Positions 27,481 through 36,952 of a stretch of 64,000 bases of DNA are shown in pieces. The notes beneath the pieces were generated by a model. The model was not told the origin of the DNA. It saw nothing but the letters and a program-made list of their open reading frames with translations, and searched no databases. The first letter of the stretch is position 1; the number at the start of each line of letters is the position of its first letter. The position numbers were made by a program, and so were the translations under genes. Origin of the DNA: Amphibacillus xylanus NBRC 15112. Lineage in GTDB: Bacteria; Bacillota; Bacilli; Bacillales; Amphibacillaceae. The DNA lies in NCBI RefSeq assembly GCF_000307165.1, contig NC_018704.1, positions 2,356,001 to 2,420,000 of the forward strand, read 5' to 3'.

Positions 27481-29427
27481 ATGAATGCTCGGGTTTTTTC
27501 AATCTTAAGAGAATTGATGGCCTTTGACCAAGCCATCACTAGCGAATACATTGCTCAAACTCTCGACGTAACATCACGAACGATTCGTGATGATATTAAG
27601 ATTCTTGACTATACGTTACAAAAGCATGGCGCTAAAATAAATTCAATTCGTGGTACAGGCTATCAACTGATGATTAATGACGATAAAAAGTTTAGACACT
27701 TTTTAAACCAACTATTGAAAAGAGAATTGAATGAACAAGCATTACCTAACTCACCTGATGAGCGAATCACGTATTTAGTCAAGCGTTTTCTGCTTGCTGA
27801 AAATTATTTAAAACTGGATGATCTCTGTGATGAAATGCATATTAGTAAGTCAACAATTCAAAATGACTTACGATCTGTTAAAGATCTGTTCAGCAACTAC
27901 GACCTCTCACTACAACAAAAACCAAACTACGGCTTAAAGTTGTCTGGCAATGAAGTGAAGATGCGCTTTGCCATGTCAGAGCATATTTTCGATCGAAGTG
28001 AACTGGTATCAAAAACAGTTTGGAAGAAACAACTTGCCCAAATTACAAATATCGAGATGCATAGCTTAGAAGATGTGTGGTCTGTCATTATCAAAGAAAT
28101 TAAAGACAATCAGATCTCCCTTTCAGATATTGCAATCCATAATTTATTTATTCATATTATTATCGCTTATAAGAGGATTAAAGATGGTCATTACGTTTCT
28201 CTTATTAATCAAGATTTAAAAGAAATAAAAAAGCAAAAGGAATATCAAGTTGCTTTAACAATTGTTGCAGCGACGGAAAGAATATTAACCGTTGCATTCC
28301 CAATAGAAGAAATCGCCTATATTTCGATTCATTTACTTGGCACAAAAATGGTCCAGCAAACGAATCTATCTAATAGTGATTTAGAAAATATTTTAGAAAA
28401 GCAAACACAAGTGTTGACAACAAAAATCATTGATCTAATTGAAGCAAAAATGAAATTAGATATTCAGAACGACAAGGAATTAATTATTGGGCTAGGCTTA
28501 CACTTAAAACCAGCAATTAATCGTTATAAATACGGGATGAACATTAGAAATCCAATGCTTACTGATATTAAGCTAAATTATCCACTTGCCTTTGAAGCAG
28601 CTGTTATTGCAGGAATGGTACTTGAAAATGAGATCAATGTTTCAATTGATGAAAATGAAATTGGTTATATCGCCTTACACATCGGTGCAGCTATTGAACG
28701 AAAAAAGTTAAAAACAGGGCCGAAAAGTTGCTATATCGTCTGTGCCTCCGGTCTTGGAAGCGCCCATTTAATTAAATACAAATTAAAATCTGTCTTCGGG
28801 TCACAAATGAATATAGCTGGAATAACTGAGTACTATAAGTTAAACCAAATTCCTTTTAATGAAATTGATTTTATTGTTAGTTCTGTACCGATTTCAGAAA
28901 AACTAAAAGTACCGGTTATTGTCGTCAATACAATTTTATCAAAAAAAGATCTCAATAAAATTGAAACTCACTTGAACAGAAAAACAAACAGTATGATTGA
29001 TTTTATTAAAGAAGATTTTGTTTTCTTAAATAAAGAATTTGCCACTAAAGAAGCTACTTTAAGCTTTTTAGTTGATCAAATTCAAGAAAAAATGAGTCTA
29101 CCCGATAATTATTTAGATTTAATTTATGAACGTGAGGAAGTAGCACCTACCGCGTACGGTAATTTGATTGCAATCCCGCATCCAATTACAGCACAGGCTA
29201 AGGAGACCTTTTTATCAATCTGCACATTGCAAAAACCGATTAACTGGGCTGGTAAACGCGTTCAATTTATTTGTTTATTAAACGTGGAGAAAGATGGACA
29301 CCAAGATTTAGAGATTATGTATAAAGGACTTATTAGAATTGTAGAGGATCCAAATATTGTTCAACAGCTGATCCAGACAAAAAATTATCGTGATTTTGTC
29401 AAGATATTATTAGCACTTGAAGCTTAA
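27481..29427 (+). CDS. PRD-containing transcriptional activator, LicR/MtlR type
   Basis: Start ATG 27481 has AAGGAAGTGA upstream; the frame opens at 27451. About 648 residues: two N-terminal winged-helix domains (FSILRELMAFDQAITSEYIAQTLDVTSRTIRDDI and HISKSTIQNDLRSV), PRD1 and PRD2 with conserved His residues (LFIHIIIAYKRI, AYISIHLLG, GLGLHLKPAINR, YIALHIGAAIER), an EIIB-like domain (IVCASGLGSAHLIKYKL, Cys present) and an EIIA-like domain ending with IAIPHP. Such proteins activate PTS operons and are switched by phosphorylation at several His/Cys sites. Target is most likely the PTS operon just upstream. Confidence 0.9.
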   Translation: MNARVFSILRELMAFDQAITSEYIAQTLDVTSRTIRDDIKILDYTLQKHGAKINSIRGTGYQLMINDDKKFRHFLNQLLKRELNEQALPNSPDERITYLVKRFLLAENYLKLDDLCDEMHISKSTIQNDLRSVKDLFSNYDLSLQQKPNYGLKLSGNEVKMRFAMSEHIFDRSELVSKTVWKKQLAQITNIEMHSLEDVWSVIIKEIKDNQISLSDIAIHNLFIHIIIAYKRIKDGHYVSLINQDLKEIKKQKEYQVALTIVAATERILTVAFPIEEIAYISIHLLGTKMVQQTNLSNSDLENILEKQTQVLTTKIIDLIEAKMKLDIQNDKELIIGLGLHLKPAINRYKYGMNIRNPMLTDIKLNYPLAFEAAVIAGMVLENEINVSIDENEIGYIALHIGAAIERKKLKTGPKSCYIVCASGLGSAHLIKYKLKSVFGSQMNIAGITEYYKLNQIPFNEIDFIVSSVPISEKLKVPVIVVNTILSKKDLNKIETHLNRKTNSMIDFIKEDFVFLNKEFATKEATLSFLVDQIQEKMSLPDNYLDLIYEREEVAPTAYGNLIAIPHPITAQAKETFLSICTLQKPINWAGKRVQFICLLNVEKDGHQDLEIMYKGLIRIVEDPNIVQQLIQTKNYRDFVKILLALEA

Positions 29428-29430
29428 AAC

Positions 29431-29466
29431 AATATCCCCAGCTGGTTTTCAGCCGCCGGGGATATA
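29431..29466. terminator. Bidirectional terminator between convergent genes
   Basis: AATATCCCC (29431-29439) pairs with GGGGATAT (29458-29465). It lies between the end of the LicR-like gene (plus) and the end of the GH26 gene (minus), with AT-rich tails on both sides. Confidence 0.75.
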
Positions 29467-29493
29467 ATATTTAATAAAAGTTACTCTAATTGA

Positions 29494-32400
29494 TTATGCG
29501 TTTTTACGCTTGTAGCTATACAATGCTAATCCAGCACCAACTATGAGAATTAAGGCTCCGATTAACAAGTAATTGTAAAGAGCTGTAGCTGTTGATGGTA
29601 ATGGATTACCCTTACCATCTGTTGCTTCGTTTTCTTCTGCATCTCCTGACTGATCATCTTCTGTTTTTCCAGCTTGATCATCATTTGAACCTTCACCTTC
29701 TGGAACATTTACACCTTGCTCATCTTCTCGCTCAGCAAGTTGAGCTTCAAGTGCTTCAATTCGAGTTAGAAGCTCCATAACTTTAGCCGAGAGATTGTCA
29801 TCATTCAACTCAAGAGCCTCAACTTCCGCTTTAAGCTCAGCTAACAGTCGATTTAGCTCAGCAATATCTATACCCATCGTTTCTAATTCTTCGATACGTT
29901 TTGTAAGCTCTGCAATTTTGTTTTCTAATTCCTTAGTCATATCTTCTTCTGGTATTTCAGGATCAACCGGGTTTTCCGTGTCTTCTCCGCTAATTAAATC
30001 ATCTAAATCATTAACAATTTGGATCGAATCAATTAAAACCTCAATGTCATTCTCTAACTCCCCACCGAGGAATTCAAATCCGATTTCTTGAACATTTTCG
30101 CGAGTATCGATTTCTGAAATATCAAAAATCATCTCTGTGTAGCCATCATTGTCTAATGCAATTTCACCAGAATCAGACCACGACCAATCACTTCCAGTTT
30201 TAATAAACATTTTAGCACTTAAGGATGCATCAACCTTAACCCGAGCAACCATATAATTATAATCACTCAGATCATAGCCTGATGTTTTCTTAACTTCTGT
30301 ATTGCGACCAGATGAAATATCCACTCTTAAATGACCGTCTTTAATCGATGCGTTAGGACCTACCCAACCAGCTAACTCTTCTTCAAAGTCATAAACAATC
30401 GGCTCAGCTGGTCCACTATCTTCTACTGCCGGTATTTCTGGTGCATCTTCTAAGTCAACTGCACGAATCTCATCGAAATAAATCGTTCCCTCATGGTTTG
30501 CATCATCTTCTCTACCCATGTAAAAAGCAAAGCTCGAGACACGACCAATTCGATTTTGGTCGACAATCGCGTCTTGGTTACCTTCCCAATGCGCTGGCGC
30601 AAAGTCAACTAACGGGAGTTCAACTATACCTTCATAAGCTTCATCTAAATCAACATAATATTCAAAAGCAACGCCACCAATGTTAATCTGAAGTGTCAGA
30701 TGTAATCCCGGATGCCCGTCATGCTTCATCCAGAACGAAACCGCATTCGCACCTGTCCAATCTACAGGGCCAAAGTTGATTTCACGTCCAGAATAACCAG
30801 AACTGCCAATCGTAAAGTCATATCGTAAGCCATAGCCACCATTTGATTTGTATTCATCTGTCAATGATAATGTAATCGGATCACCATTCGATCCATAAGC
30901 GCTATCTAGTAAAGCATCATCACCCATATACCCCTCAAAATCATCGACTAAGAATGGATCTTCTGGAGCTGGTACATAACTGTTCAATAATTGAATCCGC
31001 TCAACATAAATAGGATCATCTAACTCTAATTGGACCCCTACTAGCGACACTGCGATCGTTCTTGCATCAACCGCGTGCGGGAAATTAACCGTAGCTTCGT
31101 ATTGATAATAATCAGTTCCATCAATTGTAACAGTATCCAGGGAGCCCAACACAACCGAGGCTTCGTATTTATCATCCCAATTATCAGGTAATTGGACAAC
31201 TGTATTAAAACTGCCCTCCCCTGCACTGACAGGAACATAACCATCTAACCTTAGTTGGTTTACTAATCCTAAATTGACATCATCTAATTGGGTCAATTCT
31301 AATTTTAATTCCTGCCACCACTCTTCTGCTGGCATTCCTTCTACCGTTAATTCAAGCATACCCTTTCCATTTAATTGGGCGGGGCTAAGACTAAAATCAA
31401 CACCATCGTCAGGATATGTGCCGTTACTCTTGATCCCATCAATTCCATCTTCAAATGTTAATTCTTCGATTAACACATCTGACAAGAAAATGTAATAGCG
31501 ATGTGTCTGTTCATTAATCAGTTGATCACCTTCATAATAACGAACCGTAACATCTACAGCAGATTCATTATATTCTGCAGTCGGGGCCCAACTTGCTTGA
31601 TAATATTGACCATCTAATTCCATGTGAACCTCATCGCCACCATCTACACTATATGTGACAGACGGATCGACACCATTGACGACACGTGCCTTAAATTCAA
31701 GCGGACTTGAAACAATTCGATCACCATTTGTCGGCGAGACTAAATACATAAACGGTTCATGTGGAGCAACTTCATACTGTTTTCCAGTACCATAAACACC
31801 CGCTACTTGTTCTCTAAATAGAGTTCGCTCATCTTCAAAAAATTCTGTAAAATTAGGTAACAATTCATGATCGCCACCTAAATCACCATTGATATCTTTA
31901 TATGGGACAAACATGTTATTCGGCCAACCAAAGTTTGCCCACGTTAACATGTAAGAAGTTTTAGCCGCATCTGGGTAATCAGGGTGATTCATAATTCCAT
32001 CTAGTACAGTTGTCCACCACTCTAAATTATTACCCGTTTGATTCATACCTTCTGCACTGTAACCAAACTCAGTAAAAGCTGAAACTTTACCACGTGCTTC
32101 TGCCTCTTGAGCCATCATCGATAAATCAGCTGCCATTGCATTAATCCATGCTTGTGATCCTGCGTTATTCTTTTCATCATATTTATCAATACCTAAGATA
32201 TCAACATAATCATCACCAGGATATGTGCGTAGATAACGCTCCAAATCTCCCGCTGAGCCAGCTCCTGGAGAAAAAGCAATTAGGAAGTTATTATTTCCGT
32301 GCTCATGCAAATATTCAACTGTGTAACGGAAAATCGCTTTATACTGTTCTGGCGTCGTTGTTGTTGCACCCCACCAGAACCAACCACCTGTTTGTTCATG

Positions 32401-33030
32401 GAACGGGCGGAAAATAATTGGAATTGCTTCACCATTATCATCAACAACTAAGTGTGATAAATCAACCAAGTTATCTAACCATTGATTAAATTCATCGTGC
32501 TTGCTACCACCAGGCAAAATTTCACGAACGACATTTCCTGATGTGTCCCCATACGACCCACCTGTAACAAAGTTATTTGGGTGCATACTTAACGTAACAA
32601 TCCCACCTAACTTATGCGCGGCAATCATCGAGTCAGCTAAATTCCGCGTCCGTTGCTCTTGGGATAACACAACGTCATCAATTGCATTACCTGGCCGCTC
32701 TCGACCATCCAGACTATTCGTATCCCAACCAAAAATCGCTGGATGATCACCAACAGCATTTTTTACTTCAGATTCTGTTGAACCGACTCGATTTCCTTCC
32801 CCCGATAAAGTTAGGCCTTCATCCATCGCATGCTGTTGACCAAATAAGATTTCATCATCACCAAGCCCTTTTAAATAGGCAAACAATTCTTTTGTGTATT
32901 GTGATGCATTTGGATTTGATAGATTCAAAACATGACTTTCACTCGCTTCCACAACTTGATTAACTGGGAATAGATTTGCAATAAGAATAAGAACCATTAA
33001 AATTGGTAACCACTTTTTTCTCATTTTCAT
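29494..33030 (-). CDS. Cell-wall-anchored multidomain GH26 endo-beta-mannanase
   Basis: Start MKMRKKWLPILMVL at 33030 with GGAGGAG upstream. About 1178 residues: signal peptide (to about 30); GH26 catalytic domain (about 35-400) with acid/base Glu in FRPFHEQTGGWFWWG and nucleophile in SAFTEFGYS; an Ig-like domain (YLVSPTNGDRIVSSPLEF); a CBM27-like mannan-binding domain (about 530-690); a CBM11/CIA30-like domain (FLVDDFEGYMGDD); a CBM23-like domain (YDFEEELAGWVGPNAS); an acidic coiled-coil (ELENKIAELTKRIEELE); then a sortase-like LPSTA motif, membrane helix and KRKNA tail. Cuts mannan outside the cell while held at the wall. The coiled coil probably spans the wall. Single-gene unit with its own promoter. 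Confidence 0.9.
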   Translation of the reverse strand: MKMRKKWLPILMVLILIANLFPVNQVVEASESHVLNLSNPNASQYTKELFAYLKGLGDDEILFGQQHAMDEGLTLSGEGNRVGSTESEVKNAVGDHPAIFGWDTNSLDGRERPGNAIDDVVLSQEQRTRNLADSMIAAHKLGGIVTLSMHPNNFVTGGSYGDTSGNVVREILPGGSKHDEFNQWLDNLVDLSHLVVDDNGEAIPIIFRPFHEQTGGWFWWGATTTTPEQYKAIFRYTVEYLHEHGNNNFLIAFSPGAGSAGDLERYLRTYPGDDYVDILGIDKYDEKNNAGSQAWINAMAADLSMMAQEAEARGKVSAFTEFGYSAEGMNQTGNNLEWWTTVLDGIMNHPDYPDAAKTSYMLTWANFGWPNNMFVPYKDINGDLGGDHELLPNFTEFFEDERTLFREQVAGVYGTGKQYEVAPHEPFMYLVSPTNGDRIVSSPLEFKARVVNGVDPSVTYSVDGGDEVHMELDGQYYQASWAPTAEYNESAVDVTVRYYEGDQLINEQTHRYYIFLSDVLIEELTFEDGIDGIKSNGTYPDDGVDFSLSPAQLNGKGMLELTVEGMPAEEWWQELKLELTQLDDVNLGLVNQLRLDGYVPVSAGEGSFNTVVQLPDNWDDKYEASVVLGSLDTVTIDGTDYYQYEATVNFPHAVDARTIAVSLVGVQLELDDPIYVERIQLLNSYVPAPEDPFLVDDFEGYMGDDALLDSAYGSNGDPITLSLTDEYKSNGGYGLRYDFTIGSSGYSGREINFGPVDWTGANAVSFWMKHDGHPGLHLTLQINIGGVAFEYYVDLDEAYEGIVELPLVDFAPAHWEGNQDAIVDQNRIGRVSSFAFYMGREDDANHEGTIYFDEIRAVDLEDAPEIPAVEDSGPAEPIVYDFEEELAGWVGPNASIKDGHLRVDISSGRNTEVKKTSGYDLSDYNYMVARVKVDASLSAKMFIKTGSDWSWSDSGEIALDNDGYTEMIFDISEIDTRENVQEIGFEFLGGELENDIEVLIDSIQIVNDLDDLISGEDTENPVDPEIPEEDMTKELENKIAELTKRIEELETMGIDIAELNRLLAELKAEVEALELNDDNLSAKVMELLTRIEALEAQLAEREDEQGVNVPEGEGSNDDQAGKTEDDQSGDAEENEATDGKGNPLPSTATALYNYLLIGALILIVGAGLALYSYKRKNA

Positions 33031-33087
33031 AAACTCCTCCTCATTCATTACTTAACAATGGTCTTGCGAGTTTTCCCTCCCCTCACC

Positions 33088-33136
33088 TTGTAAGCGTTAA
33101 CACAATCAATTATAATACATAACCTTATAAATTCAA
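33088..33136 (-). promoter_or_regulatory. Promoter of the GH26 mannanase gene with cre site
   Basis: Minus strand: -35 TTGAAT (33131-33136), 16-bp spacer, -10 TATAAT (33109-33114). A cre-like TTGTAAGCGTTAACACAA (33088-33105) covers the start point, a position where CcpA blocks transcription. This is the best cre match in the window. Confidence 0.8.
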
Positions 33137-33248
33137 TAGAAAACTTAATAAAAAATAAATATTACTTAATTTATTAGCTTATTAATGAAAAATTAAATGG
33201 ATTTTATAATCGTTCATCACTACTGCTTGATGTTTACTTACTTTAAAT

Positions 33249-33324
33249 TTAGTTTATCGATAACTAAATATTCTTAATTAAGCTTGGATAAATAGTTGAT
33301 TCTAGACAATGCTACTGCTACAAT
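33249..33324 (+). promoter_or_regulatory. Operator and promoter of manA
   Basis: The operator-like palindrome TTAGTTTATCGATAACTAA is at 33249-33267. Then come -35 TTGATT (33296-33301), a 17-bp spacer and -10 TACAAT (33319-33324). The operator lies about 30 bp upstream of the -35 and also about 110 bp upstream of the divergent GH26 promoter, so it could serve either gene. The rest of 33049-33443 has no gene. Confidence 0.7.
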
Positions 33325-33443
33325 TTAATTAGCAAATGATATTGTTCAATTTTAAGGTTATATTAACTTTATTAAACAATACGCATGAACTTTTTTAATT
33401 TTAATGTGGCTTAATTTTAAAAAAACAGATAGGAGACTAGACA

Positions 33444-34400
33444 ATGTATAATGAACCGATTTTTTTAAAGCCTGTTTTTCAAGAAAGAATATGGGGTGGC
33501 GACAAATTAAAAAGCATTTTCAATTATAATATCCCTAACGACAAAACTGGAGAAGCTTGGGTCATCTCTGCACACGAAAATGGACCGAGTCAAATTACAA
33601 ACGGCCCATTAGCTAATAAAACATTGAAGGACGCTTGGGAAAAGCATCCCGAATTATTCAATAAAACAACTGGACACAATGAAGCGTATCCTTTACTCGT
33701 AAAGATTCTTGATGCAAATGATAATTTATCAATTCAAGTTCATCCAGACGATAAGTATGCGCAAGAGATTGAAAATGAACCCTACGGAAAAACAGAATGC
33801 TGGTATGTACTTGATGCTGAAGAAGGAGCTGAAATTGTTTTTGGGCATCACGCTAATTCAAAAGCACAACTAGAGGAAATGGCTAAAACAGGCCAATGGG
33901 AGCAGTTATTCCGCCGGATCCCAGCAAAAAAAGGTGACTTCGTTTATGTACCAAGCGGAACGATTCATGCAATCGGAGCGGGTATCGTTATTTTAGAAAC
34001 CCAACAAAGTTCCGATATAACATATCGTGTCTATGATTATGACCGAACAGATGACGAAGGGAATCCTCGTGAATTACATTTAGATTCATCAATTGAGGTG
34101 ACAACTGTGCCTCATCAAGTTGCTGACTTTGAACAAACAGAAACAAAACAAGATAATTTGATGATTAAAAAATTAATTGAAGAGCAATATTTCACGGTTT
34201 ACCACTGGAATTTAACTGGCCTAAGCCGCTCTACTCGAAAAGCGGACTTTATTCAACTAAGCATGATCGAAGGTGAGGCTGAGATCATTACAAATGGCAA
34301 ATCCTTTTCAATTAAAAAAGGTGACCACTTTGTTATTCCAGCTACGATTGACACATTCGAAATCAACGGAACAGCAGAACTGATCGTTTCACATCCTTAA
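33444..34400 (+). CDS. manA: Mannose-6-phosphate isomerase, class I
   Basis: 318 residues, the usual size of the short Bacillus-type enzyme. Cupin motifs with metal ligands: FQERIWGGDKL, IQVHPDDKYA (Gln, His), GKTECWYVLDAE (Glu) and PSGTIHAIGAG (His). Interconverts mannose-6-phosphate and fructose-6-phosphate, linking mannan breakdown to glycolysis; its counterpart in the B. subtilis glucomannan operon is gmuF. GGAGA ribosome site. The stop codon is immediately followed by the left end of an IS1182 element, which has just missed the gene. Confidence 0.93.
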   Translation: MYNEPIFLKPVFQERIWGGDKLKSIFNYNIPNDKTGEAWVISAHENGPSQITNGPLANKTLKDAWEKHPELFNKTTGHNEAYPLLVKILDANDNLSIQVHPDDKYAQEIENEPYGKTECWYVLDAEEGAEIVFGHHANSKAQLEEMAKTGQWEQLFRRIPAKKGDFVYVPSGTIHAIGAGIVILETQQSSDITYRVYDYDRTDDEGNPRELHLDSSIEVTTVPHQVADFEQTETKQDNLMIKKLIEEQYFTVYHWNLTGLSRSTRKADFIQLSMIEGEAEIITNGKSFSIKKGDHFVIPATIDTFEINGTAELIVSHP

Positions 34401-36081
34401 AAAAAGAGGCTGGGACATAACCAGTCTTAGATGAGAAAAATTGCGGAATCAACATTGAATTGTTGTTTCCGCAATTTCTATTTTGTTTTGGATTGTTAGG
34501 ATTATTTTCATTTTGGATTTTGGCGGTATACTTTCTTAAGTTTACCGCCATTAAGGCAAATGCTAATTCATTTTCTACTTTCGATTTTCCTCTAACGGAA
34601 AATCGAGTGAACGACAAATTAGCCTTCAAGAATCCAAAAACTGGTTCAACATCTATTTTGCGTTTTTTATAAATGTCTCCAGTTTCTTCTTCCGAAAGCT
34701 TAGTTCTTATATATTCTTTTTGCTCTTCCCACTTTTTATTAATAAACAACCTTCGATTGTTCCCCTCTTTTGCTTTTGTGCAATGAGAGCGTAATGGACA
34801 ATCATTACAATTTTCAGATTGATATACCCTAAATTCCCTTGTAAATCCATAACGATCTGTACGATTAAAAAAGTACTGGAAAGTTAATTTTTGTCCGTTC
34901 GGACAAACGTAATAGTCATGCTCTCCATTGTACTCCCAATTGTCCGTCTTAAATGGATCATTCTTATATTTTCTTTTCTGCTCTTTCCTATAACTGTTAT
35001 ATGTAATAAGAGGTGTCCGGTTGCGATTCTCTAAAACATCATGATAATTTTGTTCACTACCATATCCAGCATCAGCGACGATATAGTCAGGTAAATCAAA
35101 AAAGTGCTTTTCAATTTTATCTAAAAAAGGAATAAATGTACGTGTATCCGTTGGATTCGGAAAAACATCGTAAGCAAGCGTGTATTGACCTTCTGTTGCG
35201 ATTTGAACATTGTATCCAGGCTTCAATTGTCCATTCCTCATATAGTCATCTTTCATACGCATAAAAGTAGCATCATGATCGGTTTTAGAATAACTGTTTC
35301 TTTCTCCAAATATATCCATATCTTGTGCGTATTTCTTCTTTCGATCAATAAAGTCCTTTATTCGTTTCAATGCTTGCTTAGGAAACTTTCTCTCTGAACG
35401 AATTCTTTTACGTTCACTTCCAAGTTCACATTCCTCAATTTTTTTATTATAATCGTTCACCGTTTCTTCTAATCTTTCAGCTATTTCTTCAAGTTCAGTA
35501 ATGGAAAGTTCGTCAGGACTTTCACGTTTAATTTCCGGGATAATTTCTTTTTCAAGTAGCTCATCATATATTTTATTTGAGTTTTCGATTAACTTCTCAC
35601 TATAATTTTTAACTGCTTTTTTCCATACAAAAGTAAATTTATTTGCATTAGCTTCAATTTTTGTTCCATCAATAAATATTGCATCATGATCGATGATTTT
35701 TTCTTCAACCAATTGACAGCGAAATTGGATGAATAATTGTCGTAATAATTCTTGTACATCTGGATCGACTCGGAAACGATTGATTGTGCGATAACTTGGT
35801 TCATAACCTTGTGCAAGCCACATCATACGAATACTGTCTTTGAGGAGAGCTTCGATTTTCCTGCCGGAAAATACTGATTGAGAGTAAGCACATAATGTTA
35901 TTTTTAACATCATTCGTGGATGATATGAAGGACGACCTGTTTTTCGAAGAAAATTTTCAAAAGCTTCTTCAGGAATACTCTCTACTAAATCATTAATGAC
36001 AAAAGCAATATCATTTTCCTGAAGTTTCACTTCCAAATCTATAGGCAAAACCAATTGATTCATGTTATAATTTTGATACAT
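34363..36081 (-). CDS. IS1182-family transposase
   Basis: ATG 36081 has GGAGGTG six bases upstream; the frame opens nine bases earlier. About 572 residues. N-terminal DUF772-like domain (RKTGRPSYHPRMMLKITLCAYSQSVFSGRKIEALLKDS), DDE core starting HDAIFIDGTKIEANANKFTFVWKKAV, YIVADAGYGSEQNY and a C-terminal KRKIDVEPVFGFLKANLSFTRFSVRGKSKVENELAFALMAVNL with the last Glu. The frame runs through the left terminal repeat (GYVPASFF) and stops inside the manA 3' end, so its stop is supplied by flanking DNA. Otherwise intact and possibly active. Confidence 0.88.
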   Translation of the reverse strand: MYQNYNMNQLVLPIDLEVKLQENDIAFVINDLVESIPEEAFENFLRKTGRPSYHPRMMLKITLCAYSQSVFSGRKIEALLKDSIRMMWLAQGYEPSYRTINRFRVDPDVQELLRQLFIQFRCQLVEEKIIDHDAIFIDGTKIEANANKFTFVWKKAVKNYSEKLIENSNKIYDELLEKEIIPEIKRESPDELSITELEEIAERLEETVNDYNKKIEECELGSERKRIRSERKFPKQALKRIKDFIDRKKKYAQDMDIFGERNSYSKTDHDATFMRMKDDYMRNGQLKPGYNVQIATEGQYTLAYDVFPNPTDTRTFIPFLDKIEKHFFDLPDYIVADAGYGSEQNYHDVLENRNRTPLITYNSYRKEQKRKYKNDPFKTDNWEYNGEHDYYVCPNGQKLTFQYFFNRTDRYGFTREFRVYQSENCNDCPLRSHCTKAKEGNNRRLFINKKWEEQKEYIRTKLSEEETGDIYKKRKIDVEPVFGFLKANLSFTRFSVRGKSKVENELAFALMAVNLRKYTAKIQNENNPNNPKQNRNCGNNNSMLIPQFFSSKTGYVPASFFKDVKRSVLLFR

Positions 36082-36373
36082 AAAGGGCACCTCCGGTAGT
36101 TATTGTGTGGTACTTTAATTTTACCAAAAGGTGCTCTTTTTGTTGAATAAAATTATGTATATTGACTGGAACGAAAGACATTTGACTCCAGCGGGAAAAG
36201 AACGTGTCCGAAGATCACTGTATCGACTCTGGAGGAGTCGATACAGAAGCTGAGGCCGTTCCCGCGGAAAGCAAATGTCTGAAGTGGAGGTCAATATTTT
36301 TCATAAAACAACGGTGTACAGTCTTATACTGAACACCGTTGTTATTTTACTGGGTTTTGTCCCAGCCTCTTTT
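34402..36373. mobile_element. IS1182-family insertion sequence
   Basis: Terminal inverted repeats of 20 bp, 19 matching: AAAAGAGGCTGGGACATAAC (34402-34421) and its complement at 36354-36373. The element carries one transposase gene on the minus strand and a long palindromic region upstream of it (36164-36342). The left end starts one base after the manA stop. I see no clear target-site duplication. Confidence 0.88.
36164..36342. repeat. Nested palindromes upstream of IS1182 transposase
   Basis: An outer dyad pairs ATTGAC and GACATTTG near 36164-36184 with CAAATGTC and GTCAAT at 36272-36295. Inside, CTGTATCGACTC (36218-36229) pairs perfectly with GAGTCGATACAG (36235-36246). A separate stem AACAACGGTGT/ACACCGTTGTT follows at about 36307-36342. 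From memory, Bacillales genomes carry many related GC-rich palindromes next to such elements. Possible roles are insulating the transposase from outside transcription or marking the element's ends. Confidence 0.65.
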
Positions 36374-36433
36374 CATTTTCAATTGTGTTTTGCTGTGCAC
36401 CCCTAAAGTTAGACCGAAAATCTAACCTTAGGG

Positions 36434-36952
36434 GTGTTTCTTATGGTGAAATATAATTTTGAATTTAAATTAGAAGTAGTAATTGCTTATTTAGCAGGTA
36501 AAGGAGGTTATAAATCATTAGCTAATCAATTTTCAATTTCTGATAAAAGCGCTGTTAGAAAATGGGTTAAAGTTTATGAAACGATGGGTGAATCAGGTCT
36601 AAAAAAGAGAAAGTCACATAAAACTTATTCTGTTGAATTTAAGTTAGATGTTCTACAATATAAATTAAGAACAGAAGAGTCTTATCAAGATGTTGCCTTG
36701 AAGTTCAATATGCACGAACCATCGATTGTCGCCAATTGGATGCGTATTTGGAATAAAGAAGGCATTGATGGACTCTCTAAACCAAAGGGGCGTCCTCCTA
36801 TGTCAAAAAAGAAAAAGCAAAAGAAAAACGATAACACTTTAACTAGGGTACAACAGCTTGAACGAGAAATTGAATTACTTCGTGCGGAAAATGCTTACTT
36901 AAAAAAGCTCCGAGCCTCAGGAATAAATATTCCGAGCCGAATGCGAAAGTAG
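36434..36952 (+). CDS. IS3-family OrfA (DNA-binding)
   Basis: 172 residues with two helix-turn-helix units (GGYKSLANQFSISDKSAVRKWVKVYE and ESYQDVALKFNMHEPSIVANWMRIWNKEG) and a C-terminal leucine zipper (LEREIELLRAENAYLKKL). An A-AAA-AAG slippery run at about 36900-36906, near the end, is where IS3 elements normally shift -1 to make the OrfAB transposase. An alternate start a few codons in (MVKYNFEFK) is likely. Confidence 0.82.
   Translation: MFLMVKYNFEFKLEVVIAYLAGKGGYKSLANQFSISDKSAVRKWVKVYETMGESGLKKRKSHKTYSVEFKLDVLQYKLRTEESYQDVALKFNMHEPSIVANWMRIWNKEGIDGLSKPKGRPPMSKKKKQKKNDNTLTRVQQLEREIELLRAENAYLKKLRASGINIPSRMRK

Noticed and set aside
29592-32963. Several plus-strand frames of 62-98 codons over the GH26 gene
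   Set aside because: They are antisense shadows of a clear 1178-residue gene and lack ribosome sites or family features.
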